64,000 bases of DNA from an uncultured Clostridia bacterium (GCA_948896235.1 CAQUUC010000002.1:154272-218271), one strand, 5' to 3'. Positions 26,224 to 35,718 are shown, numbered from the stretch's first letter. The notes: a model not told the origin generated them from the sequence alone. Numbers and translations are program-made.

Positions 26224-26591
26224 ATTTCTTCCTCCAATTTGACTCGTGGATATTCCTCTAACGTTAAATCTGTTTCTTTAAATCCATCTTTATTTGTAAA
26301 ATGATAAGCATTAAATATCTTGTGATATTCTTCGCCAATTTTAACAACACATAGCGAATTAATCTGTTTTGTTTGTGATATCCTTAATTTATAGGTTATT
26401 TTCTTCTGTCTTTCTTCTGCTTCAAATTTTAATTTATCGGAAATTGATAATTCTTCAAACCAAATATTATGTCCTGTGTCGTGTAAATACTCTACCGAAT
26501 ATGTATCGTCTGTTTGTTTTATTTCAAAAAGTCTAAACTTACCATCATTATAAGTCGGTAGGTTTGTAATATTTTGCTTGTAATTTAGCAT
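26220..26591 (-). CDS. Head closure (head-tail adaptor) protein
   Basis: 123 residues from the ATG at 26591. Beta-rich protein of SPP1 gp16/HK97 gp7 size, including VEYLHDTGHNIWFEELSISD. Overlaps the upstream connector gene by 44 bases. Family by position and size. Confidence 0.68.
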   Translation of the reverse strand: MLNYKQNITNLPTYNDGKFRLFEIKQTDDTYSVEYLHDTGHNIWFEELSISDKLKFEAEERQKKITYKLRISQTKQINSLCVVKIGEEYHKIFNAYHFTNKDGFKETDLTLEEYPRVKLEEEI

Positions 26592-26835
26592 ATCCTGCAC
26601 CGTATAATTGCTTAAATTCTGCTAGTCTTTTTCCTCTAGCATATAAAACATAGTTTTTTAATAGACTTCTTGCTGTTAAATCAATTTCATAATCAATTTG
26701 ATGACCTGCTTTATCATTAATATCATATTCTGCTTCTTTTATATAACCTATAACCACACTGTCTTCTTCAAAAGGAGATATATGTTGTTCTCCTTTTATT
26801 TCTTGTAAAAGCTTTTCTATTTGTGCATCTGTCAT
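26548..26835 (-). CDS. Head-tail connector (gp6-like DNA packaging) protein
   Basis: 95 residues, all-helical; MTDAQIEKLLQEIKGEQHIS and DLTARSLLKNYVLYARGKRL are typical of Phage_gp6/gp15 connector proteins that sit under the portal. Start at 26835 follows GAGGTG. Nine bases separate it from the upstream gene. Confidence 0.75.
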   Translation of the reverse strand: MTDAQIEKLLQEIKGEQHISPFEEDSVVIGYIKEAEYDINDKAGHQIDYEIDLTARSLLKNYVLYARGKRLAEFKQLYGAGYAKLQAKYYKPTDL

Positions 26836-26846
26836 AAAATACACCT

Positions 26847-27104
26847 CTATTCTGTAATTTCTGGTTCTTCTTTTGTTTCACTTTCTGTTACTTCTCCAAT
26901 TTCTTCTGTTTCTGTAACTTCTGGTTCTTCTAATTTTTCAATTAAAATTTCACCAATTTTATTTTTATTTGATGTTAATTCTTTAATTCTTTTCTTTGTT
27001 GATTCTAAACCTTCTCTAGGATAAATATCTTTATTTTCAAGATAGATGTGATTATTATCCTCTAAATCTTTAAATGAATGAATTACTTTATATTTTTCTT
27101 CCAT
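26847..27104 (-). CDS. Small acidic phage protein, Rho-N-like position
   Basis: 85 residues; N-terminal FKDLEDNNHIYLENKDIYPR, then a long glutamate/threonine tail (EEPEVTETEEIGEVTESETK) of low complexity. Between capsid and connector genes. Unknown role; such proteins are common in HK97-type clusters. Confidence 0.65.
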   Translation of the reverse strand: MEEKYKVIHSFKDLEDNNHIYLENKDIYPREGLESTKKRIKELTSNKNKIGEILIEKLEEPEVTETEEIGEVTESETKEEPEITE

Positions 27105-27141
27105 TTCTTTTGCCTCCTATAATAAAATTAGTAGCTTATTT

Positions 27142-28290
27142 CTAAGCTCCTTGTATTTCGCTTTGTGTTGAAATTACTTTTACTGTTGGAATGTATTCTT
27201 CTAGTTTTGTTACATCAAACACATAAGCAACATTATCATCTGATGCTCTACCATTTGAATATCCTTTTCCAACAATAACATCCACATCATCTAAAGCTAA
27301 TGTTTGGTCATAGTCTTTAAAGCTAAGTCCAGTTAAGCCCATTGTGTATTTCTTAGGAATAAATAATGCTGCTTTTCCTTGTGGGTTGTTTGCACAAGTT
27401 ACTACTTCTAAGTTTTTATAAGAAGAGACATTTCTACCTTCTGCATCATAAATTGCAGGTGCTACATAGTCAGCTTCGTCATTTGGATGGCAAACTAATG
27501 TTAATTTATCAATAGTTCTATTACCATTTTTAGTTAAATATTTTTTAGCTCCTGCTAATGCTTTTGGTTTAAAACTTGTTAAGTCTGTGTTAACTGTTTT
27601 ATCTTGATGTGTTCCGTCTTCATTTGTCTTTGCAATTTGTTTGTAAATTCCAACTGGTTGATTTTTTCCGCTTCCTTGTAAGCACCCGTATTCCAAGCCG
27701 TCATTTAATTGCTCTTTTAAAACTTCTCTACAATATTTATCTACAAATGGTAATGCTAAATCTCTAATGGCTTTAGGAATTATCATATATACAGTTAATT
27801 TTGCAACTTCCATATTTAAAACTGCAAAACTTGCTGTCAATTCTCCTTTAATCTTATCAGTTAAAGCTCCCCAAGAGTATGTTCCTGTTTTAGAAGCAGT
27901 AATCCATTTCTTTATATTAGCTGGTGCAAAATTGATATGTCTTAATAGTCCACTTTCTTTCTTAATATCTTCTAGTGTAATATCAATAATTGATGTTGGC
28001 ATAATATCAATTTGATTTCCTGTTACTGCTTGTTTTGGGTCATTTTTTAATGCCTCGTAAAATTCTTTTTCTTCCTTTGAAAGAACTCTTAATCCCATTT
28101 TGCTTACATAATCTGCATCACTATTTGCCTTTTGAGATTCTTCAGTAATTTCTGCAATTATTTCATCATATTGAACTTCGTTGATTTTCTCCATAGCTTC
28201 TACTATGGCTTCTGCTTTATTTTCTGAGTTTTGAAGAATTTCTAAAGCTTCTTCTTGAGCTTTTTTCATTTTTGTTTCATTAATTTTCAT
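27142..28290 (-). CDS. HK97-family major capsid protein
   Basis: 382 residues. N-terminal 90 residues are a charged coiled coil (scaffolding delta domain) expected to be removed by the prohead protease; the remainder has the HK97 fold with ITASKTGTYSWGALTDKIKG, CLQGSGKNQPVGIYKQI and LVCHPNDEADYV. Follows the protease and portal genes as usual. Strong AGG-type ribosome site. Confidence 0.93.
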   Translation of the reverse strand: MKINETKMKKAQEEALEILQNSENKAEAIVEAMEKINEVQYDEIIAEITEESQKANSDADYVSKMGLRVLSKEEKEFYEALKNDPKQAVTGNQIDIMPTSIIDITLEDIKKESGLLRHINFAPANIKKWITASKTGTYSWGALTDKIKGELTASFAVLNMEVAKLTVYMIIPKAIRDLALPFVDKYCREVLKEQLNDGLEYGCLQGSGKNQPVGIYKQIAKTNEDGTHQDKTVNTDLTSFKPKALAGAKKYLTKNGNRTIDKLTLVCHPNDEADYVAPAIYDAEGRNVSSYKNLEVVTCANNPQGKAALFIPKKYTMGLTGLSFKDYDQTLALDDVDVIVGKGYSNGRASDDNVAYVFDVTKLEEYIPTVKVISTQSEIQGA

Positions 28291-28299
28291 ATTTTTTAC

Positions 28300-29097
28300 C
28301 TACCTTTTTTTATTTTTTGTATTAAAAAAAGACTCCCAAGAGCCTTCTTTAATCTGATTTTGTTCTAGACTGTTTGCTAGTCCTTCTGGTTCTTCTTTTA
28401 ATGAACCTTGCGTTTTTTCTTTTATTATTTTTTCTGCCATTTCTTTTGTTTTTTCCTCAATTGTTTTTTGTAATTCCTTATTTTTTATAACTAAGTTATA
28501 TACAAAATCTGCTTCTAAAGACTGCATTGCATCGTCTTTTCTGGTTTGAGTTGTAGAAAATCCCCACTCAAATGCTTCCTTTGATGTTATCCACTCTTCT
28601 CTATCCATTTTTTCTTTTATCTCTTCTTCTGTTAAATTAGTTTTACTTGTATATATATTTAGAGAAGGTTGGGTTATTTTTTCTAAATCTTCAGCGACTT
28701 TTTTCATTTTATTTGAATCGCCTCTTGTTTCAGTCCAAGCATTGTGAATCATTAAAAGTCCATTTTCTGGCACTACTCTTTCTTGTCCTGCCATAAAAAT
28801 AACAGATGCTGCGCTGCAAGCAAATCCATCTACAATTGTTTTTAAATGTCCTTTAAATTCACTTAATAAACTATAAATTGCTAATCCCTCTGAAACTGAA
28901 CCACCATATGAATTAATTCTTACAGTAAGATTTGGTGTATCTACAGCAGATAATGCATCTTTTAAAGAGAATGCATCTGTTGCATCTTGTCCTGTTCCAA
29001 ACCAAGAATCAATCCAGTCTTTTTTTCTTATGTCTCCATAAATATATAATTCTGTTTCAGATTCACTAACTTTTTTGAAGTTTAAAAACTTATCCAT
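28300..29097 (-). CDS. Prohead protease, ClpP type
   Basis: 265 residues from the ATG at 29097. ClpP/crotonase-like serine protease: RINSYGGSVSEGLAIYSLLS, then the nucleophile in DGFACSAASVIFMAGQ (Ser within SAAS) and histidine in LLMIHNAWTETRG. C-terminal 70 residues are charged coiled coil, perhaps with scaffolding role. Overlaps the portal stop by eight bases. Confidence 0.9.
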   Translation of the reverse strand: MDKFLNFKKVSESETELYIYGDIRKKDWIDSWFGTGQDATDAFSLKDALSAVDTPNLTVRINSYGGSVSEGLAIYSLLSEFKGHLKTIVDGFACSAASVIFMAGQERVVPENGLLMIHNAWTETRGDSNKMKKVAEDLEKITQPSLNIYTSKTNLTEEEIKEKMDREEWITSKEAFEWGFSTTQTRKDDAMQSLEADFVYNLVIKNKELQKTIEEKTKEMAEKIIKEKTQGSLKEEPEGLANSLEQNQIKEGSWESFFNTKNKKR

Positions 29098-30268
29098 CTT
29101 CTTCTGCACCTCCTTTCGTATTTTCATAATTTTTAGTTAAAGCATGCTCGTTCGCCCATACTTCATCTATTATAGGTAATTTTAATAACTTGTTTATTTC
29201 ATTTCTGCTAAATCTATTAGCTGTTAGTTTATCTATTCCAGTTCCACAATCCAAAACATCTTTATGCACTATATTTGTTCTATTAAATTGCACATATTCA
29301 CCTTTTAAAAAGTCGTCTTTTCCTACCAAAGAAACATTGAATCCATCTTCTATAATTTCAAAATATGGGTCTACTGCAAAAGTAATAAAATCGCTATTTC
29401 CTGTAGATTTTTCTGTTCTATTTCCAAAAAATACATCTAATGGAATATTCCATTTTTGTGCTACTGAACTATTTATTCTTATGAAAGATTTTTCAAAATC
29501 CGTCAAATCTTTTTTGTTGTCTTTATTTAAATTTATTAGTTCAAACATTTGCGCAAGTAACACAATTGCATCTTCTTCACTAAGTAACCCTTCTACTAAT
29601 TTTTCCTTATATTCGTCATAGCTTATTGGTTTATTTGTTTTAGGGTCTATCATTGTTGGCTGTTCCCCAGGAAACTTTATTTGCCATCTATCTGTATTTG
29701 CTCTTATAAATCCTTTTTGTATAGCCTTTATTATCTTTGCTGTATTGCCTCTAAAGCTTTCACTTGCTTTAACTAAGTCTGTATTTGCTAATGAATAATA
29801 TATAGAATTATTGCTATTATATGTCTTAGTTAATTTTAATGAATTTCCTTCATTGTCTGAAACGTTAATATTACTAAATGTTTTACCTTTTAATATTTCG
29901 TTGGTTGCTTGATATGTATCAGCTACATACAACAAATTTGTTTTTTGTAGTTTGTTTATCAATACTAGTGCTGTTCCGTCCGTTAGTAATTTTCTAACTA
30001 ACTTATACATAAACATTGTTCCGTTTTCGTTAAGATTAGGTTGCAAATTCAAAAGCCAATATAAATCTTGTTTGGTTTCTTCTATCTTTTTATTTTTTAA
30101 TTCAAATGTTTGTATCTCGCATTTTGCAATAGTTTTTGCTATTAAATCTATTGCGTGTGCTTCTGCTAATGTGTATATGTAATTTTCAAGATTATCATTA
30201 TTAAATAATGCATCTATAACACTCACCAATTCTCCTTTTGAATTTGTGAAAATCTTGTCTAATACCAT
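29090..30268 (-). CDS. Phage portal protein, HK97 type
   Basis: 392 residues from the ATG at 30268 (GGAGG upstream). Signatures: HAIDLIAKTIAKCEIQ at the N-terminus, YWLLNLQPNLNENGTMFMYK, and PLDVFFGNRTEKSTGNSDFI in the C-terminal half. Forms the dodecameric DNA entry ring. Placed between large terminase and protease genes. Confidence 0.92.
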   Translation of the reverse strand: MVLDKIFTNSKGELVSVIDALFNNDNLENYIYTLAEAHAIDLIAKTIAKCEIQTFELKNKKIEETKQDLYWLLNLQPNLNENGTMFMYKLVRKLLTDGTALVLINKLQKTNLLYVADTYQATNEILKGKTFSNINVSDNEGNSLKLTKTYNSNNSIYYSLANTDLVKASESFRGNTAKIIKAIQKGFIRANTDRWQIKFPGEQPTMIDPKTNKPISYDEYKEKLVEGLLSEEDAIVLLAQMFELINLNKDNKKDLTDFEKSFIRINSSVAQKWNIPLDVFFGNRTEKSTGNSDFITFAVDPYFEIIEDGFNVSLVGKDDFLKGEYVQFNRTNIVHKDVLDCGTGIDKLTANRFSRNEINKLLKLPIIDEVWANEHALTKNYENTKGGAEEDG

Positions 30269-30284
30269 TTTGCTACCTCCTATT

Positions 30285-32003
30285 TTAAACATATGCATAG
30301 ATTATCTTTTCATCTAATAACTCTTGTGCACTCATTGCTGCTACAAAAGCCATAAATGGATCATTTTTTCTTAATTTGGGTTCTATTTTTTCATATTTTT
30401 TATTTCCATCTTTGCTAATTTTTATGGCTGTATTATTAATTGCCCATCTCATAATTGCACTGTTCCCTATGTTTATTTTTCCTTCAGCAAACGCTACTTC
30501 TATTCTAGGTGCAACTATCGCCATAATGCTATCAAATCTTCTTATCATTCTCACTTGTCCATATGGATTGTCTTTTGATTCTATTGATATTCCATATTTT
30601 TCAAATATACTTTTTAGTAATAAAAACCTGTACGTATCCATTACCCATTTTTGAATATTGTATTTTGACATTTCTGTTATTAGCCAAAGTATTATTTCTT
30701 CTGCATCTATTGTCTCTGTATTAACAACAACAAAATCTTGGAATCCTTCTTGTCCAATATTATCAAATGGAAATTTAATATCTCCAAAGAACTTGCTCTT
30801 TGAACAAATCCATGTTTTTTGCCTCCAAATATATTCACCATCAATCTTAAACAAAAATCCTGCACTAGCAAAATCATTTAGTGAAGCATAGTCTATTCCA
30901 ATTATTGCTTTTCTTCCTTCAATATTTCCTGTTTGTCTTGGAATTTCTTTATCTACATCACTATAAGATGCTCTTTTAATTGTATCCCAATCAGCTACTG
31001 CCTGTTCTTCGTCTTGTTCTGGTAAATTCATTCTTTTAGCATAAAACTCTACTCTATATGATTTTTGTTTTTGCATATCTAGGTAGTCTGTAAACATTTC
31101 ATTAAACAAAGTAGGTCTATATCTTAAACTCGGGTTTGCTTGACACCAAAAGGTTACATCTATATCATTTTTATCTTCTGTCTCTAAAAATCTTCTCATT
31201 GGAATATCAACCAAAGATTTATCATTTATTTTATATAGTATTGGTAATAACCCTATAAAATTTTTTTCTCCATTTAAAATTAATTTTGACGTCGCTATTT
31301 TTTCATCTAAAGGTCCTTCTCTCACCGTTCCATTTGTTGTTATTGTTACTTTTCTAGAATGAATAATCTTTCCAAGTCCTGACTTAAATACATTTAATTG
31401 TTTATAATCCTCATATGCATGTAATTCATTAAAAATTATCATTCCAGTTTGTTTTCCATCTTTTGTTTTCGCATTAGCAGTATTAAATCTTAAAATTGAA
31501 TGTGTCTTCTTGTTTATAACTTCTGTTTTGTTCCAATAGAAATATTTTTTCATTATTTGCTTATTATCTTCTAACATCTGATAAACGACATTAAATGAAT
31601 TTTGTGCTTGTTCTTCTGATGTAGCAACTATATCTATGTGATAATTTTTAACACCATAATAATGTGTTTGAAGAAAGTTTGCTAATGGCATTATCATTCC
31701 GTCTTTTCCATTTCCTCTACCCATTAAAATAAAAATATCAGGAAATATTACTACATCTCTATTTTTATCTTCATACATAAAAACAAAAGCATATATGAAT
31801 TTTTGATAAGGAAACAGCTTGTAATACCATTTTTCACAATAGCTAATACATTTATAATATTTATCCTCATCAAAAAAGACATCATCTCTTGATAATGTCG
31901 GCTTAACTATATTTTTAATTAATAATTTAATTTCGTCATCTGTTTCATCGGGATTTTCTTCTACAAATTTTACATATTCGTCAATTTCCTTACAATAGAT
32001 CAT
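30285..32003 (-). CDS. terL: Terminase large subunit
   Basis: 572 residues from the ATG at 32003 (GAAGGTGAAGGAG upstream; it overlaps the small subunit by 14 bases). ATPase domain with Walker A-like LMGRGNGKDG (about residue 105) and Walker B IIFNELHAY (about 196). Nuclease domain starts IGIDYASLNDFA with the metal-binding aspartate. Cuts concatemers and pumps DNA through the portal. An upstream in-frame ATG at 32030 is possible but lacks a ribosome site. Confidence 0.92.
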   Translation of the reverse strand: MIYCKEIDEYVKFVEENPDETDDEIKLLIKNIVKPTLSRDDVFFDEDKYYKCISYCEKWYYKLFPYQKFIYAFVFMYEDKNRDVVIFPDIFILMGRGNGKDGMIMPLANFLQTHYYGVKNYHIDIVATSEEQAQNSFNVVYQMLEDNKQIMKKYFYWNKTEVINKKTHSILRFNTANAKTKDGKQTGMIIFNELHAYEDYKQLNVFKSGLGKIIHSRKVTITTNGTVREGPLDEKIATSKLILNGEKNFIGLLPILYKINDKSLVDIPMRRFLETEDKNDIDVTFWCQANPSLRYRPTLFNEMFTDYLDMQKQKSYRVEFYAKRMNLPEQDEEQAVADWDTIKRASYSDVDKEIPRQTGNIEGRKAIIGIDYASLNDFASAGFLFKIDGEYIWRQKTWICSKSKFFGDIKFPFDNIGQEGFQDFVVVNTETIDAEEIILWLITEMSKYNIQKWVMDTYRFLLLKSIFEKYGISIESKDNPYGQVRMIRRFDSIMAIVAPRIEVAFAEGKINIGNSAIMRWAINNTAIKISKDGNKKYEKIEPKLRKNDPFMAFVAAMSAQELLDEKIIYAYV

Positions 32004-32433
32004 CTCCTTCACCTTCTTTAAGTCCATCATCTGATACTTTCAAGTCTAAATCTTGTAATATTTTTAGCATTTGAGCATTAACTTTTAATAATCGCTCACA
32101 ACTTTCATTTGGTTTATATGTAGTAAATCCATTTCCACCTGTTGTTCTATATCTAATCCCGTTTATATCAATATCATGTTGTAATCTTTCTTTCATATCT
32201 ACAAAATATAAATAGTCTTCTATCATATCATCAAATTGTTTTCCAAACTTATTTTGAGATATTAACTGGTTTTGTAAGTCTTCTTTAATTGCTTGCTTTT
32301 TATCAATTATTTTTTGCTCTAAAGTTTCGTTTTCTTCTATTTTTGATATTTTATCTTCTAAATCCTCTACAATTTTTTCAAGCTCTTTTTCCTTTTTATT
32401 TGTAGATTTTGACGACTTTTTTCTGTTTGCCAT
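31990..32433 (-). CDS. terS: Terminase small subunit (P27-like)
   Basis: 147 residues from the ATG at 32433 (AGGGGG seven bases upstream). N-terminal lysine-rich coiled coil (residues 1-60), then helices ending NESCERLLKVNAQMLKILQD typical of P27-family small terminases. Recognises phage DNA and recruits the large subunit. Confidence 0.8.
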   Translation of the reverse strand: MANRKKSSKSTNKKEKELEKIVEDLEDKISKIEENETLEQKIIDKKQAIKEDLQNQLISQNKFGKQFDDMIEDYLYFVDMKERLQHDIDINGIRYRTTGGNGFTTYKPNESCERLLKVNAQMLKILQDLDLKVSDDGLKEGEGDDLL

Positions 32434-32500
32434 TTCCATACCCCCTTTACACGTGAGAAAATAAAAAAGTTGAACAGTTAAGACCACACACCCGCTCTCC

Positions 32501-32963
32501 TTAAGCTCGTTTTAGCTCTAGATTTTGACCGGGGTCTTCTATTCCTGTTTCATTTATACTTAAACACAATAATCCATTTACTACTTCTATTTGATAACTA
32601 TGTTCTAAGTGTTTTATTCTCTTTCCGCTTCTGAAATGTATTATCAAATAAACCTAGCTTGTCTAATATCATATTGCATTCTTTTTGTGGTATATTACAC
32701 AATAATGTTATTGTATTTTGTATTACATTCAACATTCTTATTGTGTGACTTATTTGATTTTGTATCTTTAAGTTATCTGTTGTTAAACAGTTAAAGAATA
32801 TCTTTATAGCTATTGCTATATCTTCATTATCTAGTAGATATGCTGCCGATATTCCAGTAGCAAAAGTTATTACTCCTGCTCTTTCATTTTCATTACTCAT
32901 ATCTTTTAGTTCCGCTTCTATATTGTTTGCTTTATATGCTTGTATTAAATGTTCTAATTTCAT
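32501..32963 (-). CDS. Phage protein of unknown function, read through a +1 site
   Basis: 153 residues after recoding. Start at 32963 with GTAGGTG upstream. The zero frame stops nine codons after CGG at 32627. Skipping the C opens 41 more codons reading GKRIKHLEHSYQIEVVNGLL and then an acidic stretch to ELKRA, and ends just before the ribosome site of terS. The extended region keeps the codon bias of the neighbourhood. Helical N-terminal part with LDNEDIAIAIKIFFNCLTTD; family not recognised. Confidence 0.65.
32625..32627 (-). other. In-frame CGG, +1 recoding site in a late phage gene
   Basis: AAG CGG A. Zero frame ends nine codons later; +1 opens 41 codons up to TAA at 32501. Confidence 0.75.
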
Positions 32964-32972
32964 GTTTATCAC

Positions 32973-33215
32973 CTACTTATATTCTATAATCTTCTTTATT
33001 AAGTTTCCATCTGCGTAAATTCTTGTTTCTGTTACTTGTTTACTTTCTTCATTTGCAAAATCTATTGCATATTCTTTATTAAGTGTATGCTGACATTCTG
33101 TTCCGCACATTTCACTATTACAACATTTATCTTTTTGATTGCATTTATAAGCAATACTTCTTATTATTCCATCTTTTTCTTTTATAAGTGTTTTATAACA
33201 TTTTTCCACTACCAT
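32973..33215 (-). CDS. Cysteine-rich phage protein, unknown
   Basis: 80 residues from the ATG at 33215 (GAGGAG upstream). Contains YKCNQKDKCCNSEMCGTECQH, a cluster of six cysteines and one histidine, likely zinc binding. Overlaps the HNH gene end by seven bases. Unknown function. Confidence 0.65.
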   Translation of the reverse strand: MVVEKCYKTLIKEKDGIIRSIAYKCNQKDKCCNSEMCGTECQHTLNKEYAIDFANEESKQVTETRIYADGNLIKKIIEYK

Positions 33216-33574
33216 CTCTCCTCTGTTATGGGTTTCTTCTTTTTTCTCCAACTCCACCTATGTCTTTCTTCTATTATTTCGTGCGCTTCAAAACTTAAAC
33301 TTATACAGTTGTTTATATCTAATGCTAAATCAGGTCTTTCTTTTATTGGAATGATATGATGCACTGTATCTGCATTTACTATCTTTATTGTTTTTGAAAA
33401 ATGCTTTCCATCATTCCATTTACCTAAAAAGAATTGACATTTGCCTTTGTCTCTTTCTAATACTTTTTCTCTTAGAATTTCCCAGTCTGTTGAATTATAA
33501 AAAGCATCTGTATTTCCTTTTGCTATTTCCACTTCCCAATTAACATACTTTCTTCTTGCTCTTCGTTTTTTCAT
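33209..33574 (-). CDS. HNH endonuclease of the packaging module
   Basis: 121 residues. HNH core: DTVHHIIPIKERPDLALDIN then CISLSFEAHEIIEERH. HNH proteins next to terminase genes assist cos cleavage in HK97-type phages. The ATG overlaps the upstream stop (ATGA), hence the start at 33574. Confidence 0.85.
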   Translation of the reverse strand: MKKRRARRKYVNWEVEIAKGNTDAFYNSTDWEILREKVLERDKGKCQFFLGKWNDGKHFSKTIKIVNADTVHHIIPIKERPDLALDINNCISLSFEAHEIIEERHRWSWRKKKKPITEERW

Positions 33575-33792
33575 ATTGTATTCCAATTGCTTATTAATTT
33601 AGGCATAACACATTTACCAAATTTAGCTGTTTTATCTAGTGGTTTCTTGTATCCTTCTAGTTCTTTATCTTTCTTATAACTTTCACAATATAATGTATTA
33701 TCTATCTTTCTTCTAATACAACATAGATCTGTATGTTTATTTTTACAGTTTCTACATAGATATTGTACATATGTTTCTTCAGCTGTTTTCAT
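33571..33792 (-). CDS. Small cysteine-rich phage protein
   Basis: 73 residues from the ATG at 33792 (AAGGAGG nine bases upstream). Contains YLCRNCKNKHTDLCCIRRKI and YCESYKK, probable zinc-binding knuckle. First gene of the late transcript, so its upstream gap should hold the late promoter. Function unknown. Confidence 0.7.
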   Translation of the reverse strand: MKTAEETYVQYLCRNCKNKHTDLCCIRRKIDNTLYCESYKKDKELEGYKKPLDKTAKFGKCVMPKLISNWNTI

Positions 33793-34187
33793 TTGTATCA
33801 GCCTCCTTAATATAAAACACTGCGTAATGATACATTTCATTCGTGCGCACTAGGAACTTTTGGCAGCACTATCATTCTCGATCGATTAGAACTATTCCCT
33901 TTACTGTGTATCACTACGTACTATCTTATAAAAAAATTGGAACTCACCAGGAAAGTTCTATGTAAAACAAAAGCTTAGGATATCTTTATGGAATCTATAT
34001 TAACATTACCTAGTATTAGTTAATAACTATAATAAAAAGAGCTAGTAGTGAAAGTACTAACTCTTTGCCATTAATATGAAAAATCTGTATTTACAAAACT
34101 TTTATAGAAAACCTTTCTACAAAAATTTATCTATTATAATTAAAACATATTATAAAACCGTTATTCAATGGTTTTTACCGTCATCTT
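33793..34187. promoter_or_regulatory. Early/late junction: late control region
   Basis: 395 bp without a gene. It has the early-operon terminator at 34037-34066 and, further left, the presumed late promoter and perhaps the cos site next to the HNH and terminase genes (it contains CTCGATCGAT). No consensus sigma-A promoter is evident, consistent with activation by the sigma-like regulator at 34188. Confidence 0.55.
34037..34066 (-). terminator. Terminator of the early operon
   Basis: AAAGAG(C)TAGTA / TACTA(A)CTCTTT arms with one mismatch; a T5 tract follows on the minus strand. Confidence 0.75.
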
Positions 34188-34634
34188 TTATAGCTCTGCA
34201 TAATTTTTTAGTGCTTTTCCGTGCAATTTGCATATATGATCGTATGAATACCCCATATCTTCTGATACTTTATTTAAAGTGTTTCCTCTAATATATCTTA
34301 AATATAATATGCTCTTATATGGTTGATCTAATTGTTCAATTTTGTTTTCTACTACAAATTTCTTTATTAACAGTTCTTGTAACTTTTTATCACAGTCTTT
34401 TTCTATTTCTTTTATCTTATCTAAACTTTCTTCTAATGGTGCTTTATCTAGATTGTCTCCTTTTCCGCTTTGTACTTCTGTTAGTTTGTGTGTTGTTTTT
34501 TCTATTCTTGTTCTTAATTCTTCAGCATCATTTTGTTTTTCTTCTATGTATCTTATATTGTCTCTATATTCTCTAAGCTCTTCCTTAGCCTTTTCGATTT
34601 TTTCTTTAAACTCTTCTTTGTTTTCCTCTTGCAT
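34188..34634 (-). CDS. Sigma-70 region 4-like late transcription regulator
   Basis: 148 residues. Residues 1-70 are a charged coiled coil; residues 98-145 (KIEQLDQPYKSILYLRYIRG, then VSEDMGYSYDHICKLHGKAL) are a sigma region-4 HTH as in ArpU/RinA/DUF1492-type phage regulators that turn on the late operon. Last early gene and directly before the late control gap. Confidence 0.8.
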   Translation of the reverse strand: MQEENKEEFKEKIEKAKEELREYRDNIRYIEEKQNDAEELRTRIEKTTHKLTEVQSGKGDNLDKAPLEESLDKIKEIEKDCDKKLQELLIKKFVVENKIEQLDQPYKSILYLRYIRGNTLNKVSEDMGYSYDHICKLHGKALKNYAEL

Positions 34635-34650
34635 TCTTATGTACCTCCCT

Positions 34651-34791
34651 TTAATTTAAATCTAATATATCATTAAACATATCTACTACTTGTTCATATA
34701 CTTCTCTATCTTCTTGCTCTAATGTATATTCTGCTAATTGTGTATATTTCTTTTTATCTTTTAATAATATTTTTCTTGCTTTATTTGTCAT
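34651..34791 (-). CDS. 46-residue early phage protein
   Basis: MTNKARKILLKDKKKYTQLA and on to DMFNDILDLN; charged helical. The ATG lies four bases after the preceding stop and is followed by AGGGAGG for the next gene, so it is in the same transcript. Unknown function. Confidence 0.6.
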   Translation of the reverse strand: MTNKARKILLKDKKKYTQLAEYTLEQEDREVYEQVVDMFNDILDLN

Positions 34792-34794
34792 ATA

Positions 34795-35058
34795 CTACAC
34801 CTCTGCTTTTCTTTCAAAATATTGTTTTATGCAATCTGCAAAGTTCTTCGCTGTACATTTGTTACAATTAAGTTCTTTACAGTAATTTTCTACATATAAT
34901 GCTTTTGCCATTTCCTCTATTATCTTGTCTTTCTTCTCTATCTCTTCTTGTTGTTTTTGTATCGTATCTCGCATTTTAAATAAAATGTTAGTATCTATAT
35001 GGTGTGTATGTAATGTACATATTAAATTGTCTAATTCTTTTTTCTCTTCTTCTGTCAT
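34795..35058 (-). CDS. Early phage protein with cysteine motif
   Basis: 87 residues: coiled coil (QKQQEEIEKKDKIIEEMAKA) then YCKELNCNKCTAKNFADCIK, four cysteines likely to bind metal. Good ribosome site (AAGGAGG). Unknown function. Confidence 0.65.
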   Translation of the reverse strand: MTEEEKKELDNLICTLHTHHIDTNILFKMRDTIQKQQEEIEKKDKIIEEMAKALYVENYCKELNCNKCTAKNFADCIKQYFERKAEV

Positions 35059-35061
35059 AAG

Positions 35062-35505
35062 TTATTCCTCCTTACTTACTATAATGCATATATATTTGCC
35101 TATATAAGTACCAAATATTTTTTCTAAATCGTGTCCTCCTAATGTGAAGTTTTCTGTTACACAACCTGTTATTGTGTACTCTGAATAGCCAATATTTTCT
35201 ACTGCTATATCTATACTTCCTAATATTTTTTTCAAATACTTTTCTTGTATGTCTTCTTGTGATTTTATTTCATTGTCGCTAACATAATATCGTAATTGTA
35301 TATTATCTGCACTTGTACAAGTTCTGTATCCTAAATCTTCGTCAATTTCTTTACTATATGTTCCTGACAATCTGTTATTGTCTTTTTCTATAAAATCTCC
35401 TATTTCTCCTGATAACGTATCTACATAGTAATTATTATTTTGTATTATTCCTACGTTGTCATCATAATCTCTACTTAATTTTCCTATTAAAACTAACTTA
35501 TTCAT
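35062..35505 (-). CDS. Early phage protein, unknown (YopX-like size)
   Basis: 147 residues. N-terminal MNKLVLIGKLSRDYDDNVGI superficially recalls an OB-fold start; the rest (CTSADNIQLRYYVSDNEIKS) is not diagnostic. Separated by three bases from both neighbours with AAGGAGG sites. Function unknown. Confidence 0.6.
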   Translation of the reverse strand: MNKLVLIGKLSRDYDDNVGIIQNNNYYVDTLSGEIGDFIEKDNNRLSGTYSKEIDEDLGYRTCTSADNIQLRYYVSDNEIKSQEDIQEKYLKKILGSIDIAVENIGYSEYTITGCVTENFTLGGHDLEKIFGTYIGKYICIIVSKEE

Positions 35506-35508
35506 AAC

Positions 35509-35715
35509 TTATTCCTCCAATCCTCTAAAATCCATTATTGTTATTCCTTTGATTGTATTGTCTTTTTCTTTCATTTTTTCTAATATAAAAGATTTTATAT
35601 TTTCTATGTCTTCGATTGTATTCATTTTTAATTTATTTTTGCTAGTAATTATAGTATCACCAAATCCTATTTGTATTTTGCTTTTATAAGCAAAAGCTAT
35701 GTAATATTTGTTCAT
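35509..35715 (-). CDS. Small early phage protein
   Basis: 68 residues, YYIAFAYKSKIQIGFGDTII then ENIKSFILEKMKEKD. No family recognised. Cotranscribed, three bases from both neighbours. Confidence 0.6.
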   Translation of the reverse strand: MNKYYIAFAYKSKIQIGFGDTIITSKNKLKMNTIEDIENIKSFILEKMKEKDNTIKGITIMDFRGLEE

Positions 35716-35718
35716 AAG

